This document shows positions 7,219-15,081 of a DNA stretch of 28,296 bases, in pieces (positions within the stretch are counted from its first letter, which is position 1; each line of letters opens with the position of its first letter). Source of the DNA: a virus; the IMG/VR virus record IMGVR_UViG_3300037493_005088, positions 1-28,296 of that record; one strand, given 5' to 3'. A program made the position numbers and the translations under genes. The notes beneath the pieces are model-generated. The model searched no databases and was not told the DNA's origin. It saw only the letters and a program-made list of their open reading frames with translations.

Positions 7219-7587
7219 CTAAATTTCTATGTATTTGTCCGGGCTTAACATCTCTCCGTCGTCCTCTGACCGAAGTGTCCACCCACTCATTGCTACCCGC
7301 ATGGCATGACCGAGTTCATGGCCAAGCGCAAAGTGATTCACGACAGGCTTTCCGTCAGCTTCCCTCAAGTCCCCCCACAACTCGACAGGGTTTGTGGAGA
7401 CTGACATGAAGAACATATTGTCCTGATTGTCTGGATGCTCTGCGTTCCATGCAGCTATCTTGTCCTGCTGCCGCCCGTATAGGCGAATCCTTACTGGAAC
7501 AAGGATGTCGATGATTTTGCCCGTAGAATCCGTAGCGTCTATGAAGGCGTCCTGATACTTGTTGAATAAGTCTCCGAGTTTGTTCAT
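7219..7587 (-). CDS. Small putative zinc metallopeptidase (HExxH)
   Basis: 122 residues, GGAGG upstream, overlapping the upstream tail gene by four bases (ATGA). It carries HELGH at residues 90-94 within a hydrophobic helix (NHFALGHELGHAMRV), the classical zincin motif: two zinc-binding His and a catalytic Glu. Upstream segments RIRLYG and FFMSVSTNPVEL look like strands of a small zincin fold. The third ligand is uncertain; acidic residues after the helix (E108, D109, D110, E112) are candidates. Context among fibre genes suggests it could act on a virion protein, on host cell-envelope protein, or as an injected effector. It resembles M91-like or other minimal zincins only in the motif. Confidence 0.7.
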   Translation of the reverse strand: MNKLGDLFNKYQDAFIDATDSTGKIIDILVPVRIRLYGRQQDKIAAWNAEHPDNQDNMFFMSVSTNPVELWGDLREADGKPVVNHFALGHELGHAMRVAMSGWTLRSEDDGEMLSPDKYIEI

Positions 7588-9041
7588 CGAAGCCTCCTCA
7601 CCACCACGTTATAGCTCGCCACATTATAGGTAAACGAGGCATCCTTTGAAGTGAAGTTATATGTAACCCCACCCTTAGCGGAGACGATAGTGCTGCCACT
7701 TGACGAGGGGGTGTCAAGAGCTTTTACAATAGCGTTCTTAATGTTCACGTTACCTGCAAAATTATCTTCAAAGCGAACAAACGCCTGTCCTGCTGCCGTA
7801 TTTGCTCGTGAGGTTCTAAACACACGCTTTGTCACATAAGATGCAGTTGTGTCAAAATAAGCAGATGTGGTAGAAGCAGAAGAATCATAGATTTGGACTG
7901 ACGCATTTGTTCCAGTTCCAGTTCCATTTTTCAAGTCGAGGTCGAATGAGTATAACCTGTTAACTACCATAGAGAGATTTTCACGGAAATACATACGACA
8001 TGCTGTGCTACTCGGATCAATAATGTAATGATCTGTGTCAAACACCAACGTCCCGGATATCTTGTCGGGCCATGTTACTGTATTATCCGCAGCGCATGTA
8101 TCTGAATCAATGGTTGTAGAAGTCTCCCCCGTCCCAGCCGCCTTCAGTACCCCTTTCAGCATCCTGCCTGCTGAGTCGTATATTTCTATCTGGTGGTTGC
8201 CGTCTGCGTACTTCGGATTTAAGGTAGCCCCTGCTGCGGGATAGGAAGCGTCAAGGTCGTTGGTGCTGCTGTCAAGCCATCCTGCTGCTTTGATACCAGA
8301 GGGTTCAAGGGCGAGGACGCAACCCGGAGTTGGTGTAGTCTGATTCCCCCACTTATCAGCCTCTGCCACCCCTGATGTGTAGAGGGAGATAACTTCTGCG
8401 CTTGAGAGGGCGCGGTTGAAGGCTAAGGCGCGGAGGGTAGTTGCGGCGACACGTTTTGCGGCGGTGCCAGATACATATAACAGAGCAGAACCACTCATTG
8501 TAACTGGAACACCAGTAGTTAGTGCTACAGAATTTCCTAATTGAGCGCCGTTGAAATAGTAAACTACCGAACCAGCAGCAATCGCTGTTTCCCTCGTAAC
8601 AACAACCGCTATTTCTCCTGTATTTCCGTCAGATATCGTCGGAGCCTCCGTGGATTTGGGCAACGTAACCGTAGCCCCTCTTAAGTAGATCGTTGGTTTG
8701 TTATCTGAATATAATGAAAACTGCCAACCATTAGCTCCGTCATCTTTACGTATAAAGGTTTGTTCTGCGCCCGGCGTCCAATCCGGCAGACTCCCCTTCC
8801 AGACCAGAGTGAAGTTCCCTGTCCCGAAGTCTATATCGTCATTGTCCACTACATTGATTCCGCTTGAGCCAGAATCGGCAGCAGTCATCGTAACAGAATC
8901 ATACTGGTCTATACCCACAGCGCCAAAGAGGTTATCCACAAACGCCCCGCCTGATGCAGTCGCTCCCCCGTCCACAGCACTTATGCGAAGGCCGGTGATG
9001 GTGCCTCGGTACATAACTGGTTGAGGAACTAGTCTAAGCAT
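7584..9041 (-). CDS. Tail fibre protein with LamG/concanavalin-like domain
   Basis: 485 residues, strong GGAGG site. Residues about 60-235 form a LamG-like beta-sandwich: FTLVWKGSLPDW, an FIRKDDGANGWQFSLYSD strand pair, VYYFNGAQLG, and the closing ALAFNRALSSAEVISLY motif typical of the fold. A second beta-rich region (about 300-460) containing LVFDTDHYIIDPS, YSFDLDLKNGTGTGT and FVRFEDNFAG looks like a carbohydrate-binding module. The likely role is binding glycans on the host surface, or capping a fibre tip. It contains only light Gly-Thr enrichment. It lies directly after a small fibre protein and before the HExxH gene. The domain calls are by eye. Confidence 0.78.
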   Translation of the reverse strand: MLRLVPQPVMYRGTITGLRISAVDGGATASGGAFVDNLFGAVGIDQYDSVTMTAADSGSSGINVVDNDDIDFGTGNFTLVWKGSLPDWTPGAEQTFIRKDDGANGWQFSLYSDNKPTIYLRGATVTLPKSTEAPTISDGNTGEIAVVVTRETAIAAGSVVYYFNGAQLGNSVALTTGVPVTMSGSALLYVSGTAAKRVAATTLRALAFNRALSSAEVISLYTSGVAEADKWGNQTTPTPGCVLALEPSGIKAAGWLDSSTNDLDASYPAAGATLNPKYADGNHQIEIYDSAGRMLKGVLKAAGTGETSTTIDSDTCAADNTVTWPDKISGTLVFDTDHYIIDPSSTACRMYFRENLSMVVNRLYSFDLDLKNGTGTGTNASVQIYDSSASTTSAYFDTTASYVTKRVFRTSRANTAAGQAFVRFEDNFAGNVNIKNAIVKALDTPSSSGSTIVSAKGGVTYNFTSKDASFTYNVASYNVVVRRLR

Positions 9042-9050
9042 ATTACCTCC

Positions 9051-9548
9051 TTATCCAGCTACCCATACGCCAGAAACTGTGCAGGCATACCAATCATACA
9101 CTCCTGCTGCTGTCTGGATTGTGAAAAACTGTATGCAGTTCCCAACAGCAGCAGAAGCAACTTGGACATACCCATCATCACTGCCTGCTACCCCATCAAG
9201 GTATATCTTATCGTTGGCAGCGTTTAAGGTGAGAATGCGGTAATAGAATGCTGCTGTTACTCCAATAGTAATAGTGAAGTACAGGTTCGCTGCCGCTGCC
9301 GGAAGAGTCAGGATAACATTCCCAGACTGCCCTACGTTATCTATCACGCCCCCATCACACTGGGCCAATGAGAGCGAGTCCGTCGCAGCCTCAGTATAGG
9401 ACATCTGGCCGCCGATAGTCTGCTCCTCCCCATCAGAGTTTTTCTTGTAGAATCTGTTGTCAGTTTTGGAGTACATCGTTAATGTTCCTGCGGATGGGGT
9501 CGCCGGAGCATCTCCTGTGGTTAGTGTTATCTTTGCTGCGTTTGCCAT
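9051..9548 (-). CDS. Small tail-fibre/virion protein
   Basis: 165 residues with TAGGGGG upstream. The N-terminal segment (PATPSAGTLTMYSKTDNRFYKKNSDGEEQTIGG) matches a short motif found in many phage tail fibres, in which P-S-A-G is followed by a Tyr/Lys-rich beta hairpin and a Gly-Gly end. The remainder is beta-rich (VILTLPAAAANLYFTITIG, NDKIYLDGVAG) as in fibre head domains that repeat Leu-Pro-Ala-Ala. It is encoded between the 884-residue collagen-like fibre and the LamG protein and is likely assembled with them. The exact role is unknown. Confidence 0.72.
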   Translation of the reverse strand: MANAAKITLTTGDAPATPSAGTLTMYSKTDNRFYKKNSDGEEQTIGGQMSYTEAATDSLSLAQCDGGVIDNVGQSGNVILTLPAAAANLYFTITIGVTAAFYYRILTLNAANDKIYLDGVAGSDDGYVQVASAAVGNCIQFFTIQTAAGVYDWYACTVSGVWVAG

Positions 9549-9558
9549 TTTAGACCCC

Positions 9559-12213
9559 CTATACTCTTACTATTAAAGCGGATTCATCACCCAATGAGAT
9601 ACTTCCTGCAAGATCAAAGATTTCTGATACAAGATACTGCATTCTTGACCGTACTGTAATTGTTTCATCAGCAAGAACCTTCCAATGAACAGCTCCCCCG
9701 TACCACTCAATTTTATGATAAATTACATCGGATATGCCTTCACGGTTTGTAATATATGCCTCAGCACCATCACCCAATGAGACACTCCCTGCCATATAAA
9801 GATCATCTAATGAAATATATTCTTTATTTGCAGCAATAGTAACACTTTCAGATGCCTTTATATCATCAAGTTTAATTGCTTGGTCTGTTATAGTAACTGG
9901 CAACGATACCGTAACCACTGCGTGTTTCAAATCAACCGCTGATTCAAGGTTTACTTCTGTTATCTTCGTAGTTGCCCGGACTGCATCACCGTTTGTTGTG
10001 GGAGCGGCAAGTGTAGTCAACCGCTGAGAGCCCATTGACTGCGCCCCAGTGAAAGCCCTTGTACCAGCGACAAGAATGTATTGGGTGTGGTCGTCAGCAG
10101 CAAGGTCAGCCAAGGAGCTATGGTCAACCGCCGCACTTAAGGTGAACTGAGTGGAGAAAGAGGACTCGACTGAGTAATGGGTGGCCGAAGATTTCTGGCA
10201 GATAACTCTCCCGATTAACCTTCCCCAGTCCACGAGGTAAGGGGGGAGGGATAAAGGAACCGTTGCGGCTTGCGCCAAACCTATATTCGCATAGTCACCT
10301 ATACCAAGCACAACATAAATATCACCTTCGGGACACAAGAATATCCAATAGACACCGTACTTGCTTCCACTCAAAGTACCGAGGTCATCCCCGTTCTGAT
10401 AACGGGTGAATACAGTTACCCCTGCACCAGCAAAGTCATCGTCGAAAGTATTGATCGAAGCTGATTCAGTCCACACCCCGCCAGTCTTATACCAGACCTT
10501 GAAGACTACCTTGGCTAAAGTAGTGAACGGGGTGTTGGCTATGTACCATGAGCCATTGTCGGTCTGGACTCCCTGACCTGATGCCCCGCCTACTGTTAAA
10601 GCAGATACCGTTCCCCCGCTGACATGATCCATGCCGCTGTATTTCAAGATTAGCCGGTTGTGCGCCCGTCGGTCTTTATTGTAAAGGCTATGTCCTGATG
10701 CCTGAACTTCAACCTCTGCTCCCGATACCCACACGCGAGCGACAGTGAACATGGTGTATTCGTCTATGGTTGAACGAGTAGTGGTGGCCTTGTAGGTCAA
10801 GCCACCGCCGTCATAGTCCATGTATATCCAGTTCACCGCACCGTCTGTAAGACCCGTAGGAGTGATGCTTGTCTGCGCGGCTTTCTTGAAGTAAATCAGA
10901 GGACTTGTGCCAAGGGTCGAGCCGGTGAAGATCATCCCGTCCATAGCTGTGATGCTTACAGTTGCCCCTGTGCCCTTTGTTACAACACCACCTGTCAATC
11001 TTCCTGCTGAACGGGTAGTGTTCAGGAAGTCCTGAAGATCGTCGTAGGTAGGCGTACCTATGCCGTTGGGGATTAGTACAGAGGAAGCCGGGATTGTCCC
11101 CGCCGAGGAAGCATAAGAGGCTGTCCCTGATGAGATGGCATAATTCGCAGTTCCGCCCGTAGCGATTAAGCCCGAAGTGGAGGACGTACCCGAAGTTCCA
11201 GAGGAGCCAGAGCTGCCGCTTGACCCTGAAGACCCACTTGAACCGCTGGACCCGGAGGTTCCGCTTGTGCCGCTGCTACCTGAACTACCCGAAGTCCCGC
11301 TCGTGCCGTGGCTACCATCTGTCCCACTTGTTCCAGAAGTTCCGGAACTACCAGAAGTGCCACTCGTTCCAGAAGTCCCATGAGAGCCATCCGTCCCTGA
11401 CTCTCCGCCGCTGCCCGACGAACCACTTGAGCCGCTTGAGCCACTTGAGCCAGAACTACCGCTTGTGCCAGAAGAACCTGAAGTCCCTGAAGTCCCTGAT
11501 GTACCAGCCGTGCCGGAAGTGCCACTTGTCCCATGTGTCCCCGTAACTGACGTTGTTCCGGAGCTGCCGCTCGTTCCTGAGGTCCCGGATGAACCAGAGG
11601 TCCCGTGGCTGCCATCCGTCCCCGAACTCCCAGAAGAACCAGAATCCCCAGAACTACCAGATGTTCCAGAACTACCCGCTGAACCTGAGCTGCCTGATGT
11701 TCCAGATGTTCCGTGCGTGCCTGTAATAGATGTTGTCCCACTTGAGCCTGAGGAGCCGGATTCCCCGCTCGAACCGGAGCTGCCGGAACTCCCCGAGCTG
11801 CCAGAAGTGCCGTGGCTGCCATCCGTTCCCGACGTGCCGGACGACCCAGAGGTTCCTGAGCTGCCGGAAGAGCCTGAATCCCCGCTCGAACCAGAGGTCC
11901 CCGATGACCCAGACTCCCCGCTCGACCCGGGAGAACCAGATGAACCGGATTCGCCGGAGGTTCCTGATGTCCCGCTGCTACCTGAAGAACCAGACGAACC
12001 AGATGTTCCTGAAGTGCCATCAATGCCAGAGGTCCCAGAGGTCCCTGCAGACCCTTGAATAGGATTGACAAACGTAACTGTGATTGGCTGGTTTTCCTCA
12101 ACCGTGACATCTATCTTCCTCTCGGGTGTTGTTTGGACAACAATATCCGTCCCTGATTCAACAGAGACCTGAATCGGCTGAGAGCTTGTGATGATTACGG
12201 TTTCGTCGCCCAT
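9559..12213 (-). CDS. Collagen-like tail fibre with proline-poor Gly-Thr-Ser stalk
   Basis: 884 residues from ATG 12213, two bases after the upstream stop; longer in-frame starts lie inside the upstream gene and are rejected. Residues 1-53 are a beta-rich head ending ITVTFVNPIQ, almost the same as the start of the upstream fibre, suggesting a shared virion attachment module. Residues about 54-347 are Gly-X-Y repeats, mostly GTS and GSS, with GES, GDS, GSH and GID variants and only rare proline. This pattern should form a trimeric collagen-like stalk. After it come YASSAG-type fibre repeats, a beta-rich region, and an HSSLADLAADDHTQY motif common in tail fibres (about residue 710). The C-terminus has three similar strands with SISLGDESA-type text. 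Its hydroxyl residues are candidate glycosylation sites. Confidence 0.85.
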   Translation of the reverse strand: MGDETVIITSSQPIQVSVESGTDIVVQTTPERKIDVTVEENQPITVTFVNPIQGSAGTSGTSGIDGTSGTSGSSGSSGSSGTSGTSGESGSSGSPGSSGESGSSGTSGSSGDSGSSGSSGTSGSSGTSGTDGSHGTSGSSGSSGSSGSSGESGSSGSSGTTSITGTHGTSGTSGSSGSAGSSGTSGSSGDSGSSGSSGTDGSHGTSGSSGTSGTSGSSGTTSVTGTHGTSGTSGTAGTSGTSGTSGSSGTSGSSGSSGSSGSSGSSGSGGESGTDGSHGTSGTSGTSGSSGTSGTSGTDGSHGTSGTSGSSGSSGTSGTSGSSGSSGSSGSSGSSGSSGTSGTSSTSGLIATGGTANYAISSGTASYASSAGTIPASSVLIPNGIGTPTYDDLQDFLNTTRSAGRLTGGVVTKGTGATVSITAMDGMIFTGSTLGTSPLIYFKKAAQTSITPTGLTDGAVNWIYMDYDGGGLTYKATTTRSTIDEYTMFTVARVWVSGAEVEVQASGHSLYNKDRRAHNRLILKYSGMDHVSGGTVSALTVGGASGQGVQTDNGSWYIANTPFTTLAKVVFKVWYKTGGVWTESASINTFDDDFAGAGVTVFTRYQNGDDLGTLSGSKYGVYWIFLCPEGDIYVVLGIGDYANIGLAQAATVPLSLPPYLVDWGRLIGRVICQKSSATHYSVESSFSTQFTLSAAVDHSSLADLAADDHTQYILVAGTRAFTGAQSMGSQRLTTLAAPTTNGDAVRATTKITEVNLESAVDLKHAVVTVSLPVTITDQAIKLDDIKASESVTIAANKEYISLDDLYMAGSVSLGDGAEAYITNREGISDVIYHKIEWYGGAVHWKVLADETITVRSRMQYLVSEIFDLAGSISLGDESALIVRV
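11175..12054 (-). repeat. Gly-X-Y collagen-like array of the 884-residue fibre
   Basis: About 290 codons with Gly at nearly every third position and Ser or Thr in most X and Y places. Longer modules recur, including GTDGSHGTSG and TTS(I/V)TGTHGTSG, in which one Gly is replaced. Codons for the same amino acid vary from repeat to repeat: Ser is written TCT, TCA, TCG, TCC, AGC and others, so DNA identity is low while the protein pattern is kept. This points to selection on the protein. It is not a CRISPR array and has no non-repeat spacers. Confidence 0.88.
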
Positions 12214-12214
12214 T

Positions 12215-13852
12215 TTATACCCAGAACTTCCCCATGTCCATATACCAGCCCCATGAACCCGGAAGGATAAATATATCTCCCCCTGTACCCCTGTTACCCC
12301 ACACCGGAGAAAACGTCCCGGAAGTCCCGGCACATAAACGCCCTTCGATGATAGTCACCATCCCGGTGTTTACTGCTTTTATGGTTCCGTGCGTCCCTTT
12401 AGTTCCTGTCCAATCCGTCCAATGACCATCAGCCCCCCACGTTCCAAGCCATCCTGTTCCGTCACCAGCTACATTCTGGTGCATGATATATCTGTTCTGA
12501 GTACCGTATGTTCCCTGCGTTCCAATCCCCCCACCGGGGCCAACCAGCCTTGCGGCAACCTTTAAGGCCGATGTTGCTCCCGTCCCCATCCATGCAATTC
12601 TGTAATGATACGCATACCAGTTATCTTTTGTTACCGGGAACCCAAGCCCGTTTGTTGAAGCAGTCCACTCTGTCCCGCCTATACTTTGTGTGGTTGCTGT
12701 AAACACCATCGTCATTGTGGCGGAAACACCTGACGAACCGGAAGAACCAGAGGTTCCTGTCAATCCCGATGTGCCACTTGTGCCCGCTCCCGAAGTTCCT
12801 GAGCTTCCTGACGTCCCAGAAGTACCGGAGACTCCCGATGTCCCGGAAGCGCCAGAAGTGCCACTTGTTCCTGAAGTCCCAGAAGAACCGGATGTGCCGC
12901 TTGAGCCAGAAACTCCGCTCGTACCTGACGAGCCTGGATTACCAGACTGACCGCTTTCGCCACTCGTTCCGGATGTAACCCCGATGGCGCTTGTTCCAGA
13001 AGTGCCTGACACACCTGATGTTCCGTGAGTCCCGGTTGACCCTGACGTCCCTGAGGTCCCGTCCACACCAGAAGTTCCGCTTGTCCCAAACCCTGATGTT
13101 CCGTGAGTCCCGGTTGACCCTGACGTCCCTGAGGTCCCGTCCACACCAGAAGTTCCAGACGTCCCCGCTACTCCAGAAGTTCCCGACGTTCCAGCTACGC
13201 CTGATGTCCCGCTTGAACCAGACGTCCCGGAAGAACCAGAAGTCCCGGAGGAACCTGAGCTTCCTGACGTTCCAGAGGTGCCAAACCCAGAAGTTCCATG
13301 TGTTCCTGTTGACCCGGAAGTGCCTGATGTTCCTTCCAACCCAGAAGTCCCGGACGTCCCTGCGACTCCTGACGTTCCTGATGTACCGGCTACTCCGGAA
13401 GTCCCGCTTGAACCTGACGTTCCAGAAGAACCGTCAATGCCGGACGTCCCTGAGGTCCCGGTCAGACCCGAAGTTCCGGAAGTGCCAGAGGAACCAGAAC
13501 TACCCGAAGAACCTGAAGTTCCACTCGTTCCGGTAGAGCCTGACGTTCCCGATGTTCCTTCAAGCCCGGAAGTACCAGAGGTTCCTGATGTTCCTGTTAA
13601 GCCGGACGTTCCGCTTGTGCCAGTTACCCCGGAGCTTCCGCTGGTTCCTGATGTCCCTGATGACCCACTCGACCCCGAAGAACCGCTCGAACCAGAGGTT
13701 CCGGAAGTTCCTGACGACCCAGAAGACCCTGAGGGACCTGAAGAACCGGAAGATCCACTTGTTCCTGAGGTTCCGGCAGTTCCAGAACTACCCGCGCTCC
13801 CCTGCATCGGATTGGAAAAGACCACAGTTATGGGAGTGTCGTTCATCCCCAT
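12215..13852 (-). CDS. Collagen-like tail fibre, second copy with lectin-like tip
   Basis: 545 residues from ATG 13852, which overlaps the upstream stop (TAATG); ATG 13846 is an alternative. The short head (TPITVVFSNPMQ) matches the pre-stalk segment of the 884-residue fibre. Residues about 18-376 are Gly-X-Y repeats (GTS, GSS, GVA, GLE, GVD, GST, GTH) with a few two-residue interruptions such as GF and AI. The C-terminal 170 residues form a different domain rich in Trp and Tyr (WYAYHYRIAWMG, GWLGTWGADGHW, SWGWYMDMGKFWV), with GTQGTYGT and GTKGTHGT inserts between strands. It may be a receptor-binding or capping tip. It likely trimerises through the stalk. No proline-rich stabilisation is present. 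Confidence 0.85.
   Translation of the reverse strand: MGMNDTPITVVFSNPMQGSAGSSGTAGTSGTSGSSGSSGPSGSSGSSGTSGTSGSSGSSGSSGSSGTSGTSGSSGVTGTSGTSGLTGTSGTSGTSGLEGTSGTSGSTGTSGTSGSSGSSGSSGTSGTSGLTGTSGTSGIDGSSGTSGSSGTSGVAGTSGTSGVAGTSGTSGLEGTSGTSGSTGTHGTSGFGTSGTSGSSGSSGTSGSSGTSGSSGTSGVAGTSGTSGVAGTSGTSGVDGTSGTSGSTGTHGTSGFGTSGTSGVDGTSGTSGSTGTHGTSGVSGTSGTSAIGVTSGTSGESGQSGNPGSSGTSGVSGSSGTSGSSGTSGTSGTSGASGTSGVSGTSGTSGSSGTSGAGTSGTSGLTGTSGSSGSSGVSATMTMVFTATTQSIGGTEWTASTNGLGFPVTKDNWYAYHYRIAWMGTGATSALKVAARLVGPGGGIGTQGTYGTQNRYIMHQNVAGDGTGWLGTWGADGHWTDWTGTKGTHGTIKAVNTGMVTIIEGRLCAGTSGTFSPVWGNRGTGGDIFILPGSWGWYMDMGKFWV
12725..13801 (-). repeat. Gly-X-Y collagen-like array of the 545-residue fibre
   Basis: About 360 codons of Gly-X-Y text dominated by GTS. 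Synonymous codons are shuffled between repeats. A 26-residue module (VDGTSGTSGSTG, then THGTSGFGTSGTSG) recurs and carries a two-residue break in the Gly spacing, so interruptions were copied along with the repeats. One stretch is a near-perfect recent duplication, listed separately. Confidence 0.88.
13014..13156. repeat. 65-base perfect direct repeat, 78-base period
   Basis: Positions 13014-13078 and 13092-13156 are identical over 65 bases. The period of 78 bases equals 26 codons, so the reading frame is kept and one 26-residue fibre module is duplicated. Elsewhere in the array copies of this module (for example near 13290-13345) differ at many third positions. This copy is therefore recent and shows that stalk length is still changing by duplication or unequal recombination. 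Confidence 0.85.
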
Positions 13853-14220
13853 TACGCAGTCCCCGCAGTACCCGCCGTTCTCGTTACATCATACTCAAGG
13901 TCCACCTTCCCTCGCATAACGGTAAAAGTCTCATTCGCCGCCGTCCTGACTGAGATGTCGAAATCATACTCTCCCGGATCGAGATTCTCCGTGTCGCCGG
14001 GGGTAAGCGAAACAACGGCTATGCCAGAGGGGGTATCAGCAGAAATCAGCTGAGATTTGAGGACAGACGCCTGTGCGTCAGGAAGTGACCAGACGGTCTT
14101 CATGGTGAAGAAAACCATCCAGTTTTTAAGATTATATGCCGTTCCGGCGGTCCCGCCCTTAAAGGCAAGGGTGTACGTCTGCGTATCGCCACGAATTAAC
14201 GTTAGACGTTTGAGTGCCAT
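13852..14220 (-). CDS. BppU-like N-terminal domain protein of tail/baseplate
   Basis: 122 residues with AAGGGGG upstream. The sequence matches the immunoglobulin-like N-terminal domain of BppU-type baseplate proteins and related phage tail proteins: RGDTQTYTLAF near the start, a strand of Phe/Thr (WMVFFTMKT), SGIAVVSLTPGDTENLDPGEYDFDI in the middle and VMRGKVDLEYDVT at the end. Such domains attach a fibre to the tail. Gly-Thr-Ala inserts occur at residues 22-28, in the first loop, and at the extreme C-terminus (TAGTAGTA). Its stop overlaps the start of the first collagen-like fibre, consistent with its being the adaptor for that fibre; this last point is inference. Confidence 0.75.
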   Translation of the reverse strand: MALKRLTLIRGDTQTYTLAFKGGTAGTAYNLKNWMVFFTMKTVWSLPDAQASVLKSQLISADTPSGIAVVSLTPGDTENLDPGEYDFDISVRTAANETFTVMRGKVDLEYDVTRTAGTAGTA

Positions 14221-14230
14221 ATTTACCCCC

Positions 14231-14617
14231 TTATTGGACGTTCAGTTCAGCAGATATAACAGCCGTTCCGCTTGTGCCTACTATCGCCCTGATTTTCATG
14301 AAGGGGGTCAGGTATGGCTCAAACCTCCACAGACCAGTACCACCCGTCGCGCCTATAAGAGTAGTCCCGGCAGTAGCGTGGCTCTGGGATGATTCCTGAA
14401 CATATACGCCATCTCTTGTGGGGCTGGATAGATATGCAAAACCGGTAGTGCCGCAGGAAGTATTTGCCCCTGCGCACTTTACCCTGTATGAGATGGAGTA
14501 CCGCCCCATCGTAGCCTCGTCCCTTAAATCTATCACGTCCGAGATAGAAGTCCCACCGGCGCTTCCGGACCCCACTACGTTGTTTGTGAACAAGGTTACA
14601 GTTTTAATGTATGCCAT
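14231..14617 (-). CDS. Beta-rich virion protein with Gly-Thr loops
   Basis: 128 residues, AAGGAGG upstream. The text (ISDVIDLRDEATMGRYSISYRV, FAYLSSPTRDGVYVQE, GLWRFEPYLTPFMKIRAIV, AVISAELNVQ) fits a small beta-sandwich virion protein seen in many phages, where a DL..... strand pair, a DG(V/T)Y loop and a P(F/Y)...IRI strand recur. Insertions rich in Gly-Thr occur at residues 16-24, 55-58, 81-94 and 114-118, each between predicted strands. It may decorate the capsid or form part of the tail. The exact role is unknown. Confidence 0.7.
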   Translation of the reverse strand: MAYIKTVTLFTNNVVGSGSAGGTSISDVIDLRDEATMGRYSISYRVKCAGANTSCGTTGFAYLSSPTRDGVYVQESSQSHATAGTTLIGATGGTGLWRFEPYLTPFMKIRAIVGTSGTAVISAELNVQ

Positions 14618-14632
14618 AACAGCCTCCTTTGA

Positions 14633-14848
14633 TTAAACACCCGCAGTTCCACCGGTGCCACCGCCGGCAGACGAAGCAAATGCCGCAGTCCCGGAGCGAA
14701 GGGCCGTCCCGGCTTTCCCCGCTGTCATGGCCGAACCGGCATATCCGGCTGATGTTGCCTTCGGGACGGTTACGGTGGACATATCGAGCACCAAATGACT
14801 GCCGGTTTCTATATCTTCCAGCAACTTCTTGAATTTAAGGAGCGCCAT
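14633..14848 (-). CDS. Short Ala/Gly/Thr-rich fibre-like protein
   Basis: 71 residues from ATG 14848, which has a perfect AGGAGG at 6 bases; an earlier in-frame ATG lacks this and overlaps the upstream gene. After MALLKFKKLLEDIETG comes a short strand (HLVLDMSTVTVPKA) and then an Ala/Ser/Gly-rich series (SAGYAGSAMTAGKAGTALRSGTAAFASSAG, in pieces of about seven residues). Such A-x-x-A-rich series occur in trimeric tail-fibre shafts and also in the 884-residue fibre. The end is GGTGGTAGV. It is likely a small virion or fibre-assembly protein. Confidence 0.65.
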   Translation of the reverse strand: MALLKFKKLLEDIETGSHLVLDMSTVTVPKATSAGYAGSAMTAGKAGTALRSGTAAFASSAGGGTGGTAGV

Positions 14849-14850
14849 GA

Positions 14851-15036
14851 TTAACCTCCTGCCGTCCCGCAAGTCCCCCAATCGTCATGGGTGAGGCCGA
14901 AAGCAAAAAACAACTGAAGGTTTGTCGTATCAACGAACAAATCTCCTACCTTTCCGGGAGTGACTGCCAACAGAATCGGGCTATTGATTCCCGTGAGAAT
15001 CGTCGGTGAATTCTTTGCTGCTTTCTTAATTGCCAT
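14851..15036 (-). CDS. Small virion protein with fibre-like PGKVGDLFVDT motif
   Basis: 61 residues, GGAGG upstream. The core (INSPILLAVTPGKVGDLFVDTTNLQLFFAFGLTHDDW) is a short module that occurs in many phage fibre and head-fibre proteins: T-P-x2-G-(D/Q)-(L/Y)-(F/Y)-(V/L)-D-T followed by a beta hairpin and T...DDW. Directly after DDW, where homologues normally end or continue, there is GTCGTAGG, another case of a Gly-Thr tail. It is a likely virion component. Confidence 0.68.
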   Translation of the reverse strand: MAIKKAAKNSPTILTGINSPILLAVTPGKVGDLFVDTTNLQLFFAFGLTHDDWGTCGTAGG

Positions 15037-15081
15037 TTTGTCCTCCTTTAGAGGGTAATGTGTTACGCAACTGGGTTGAAA

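Noticed and set aside
9559-13852. Possible CRISPR or diversity-generating retroelement
   Set aside because: Repeats are codon-phased with no unique spacers, and no reverse transcriptase, template/variable repeat pair or cas gene is visible in the window.
11465-13919. Long plus-strand frames rich in Pro-Glu-Val (up to 213 codons) opposite the fibre arrays
   Set aside because: They are the antisense of Gly-Thr-Ser codons, which rarely create stops. They lack ribosome sites and their pattern is fully explained by the sense repeat.
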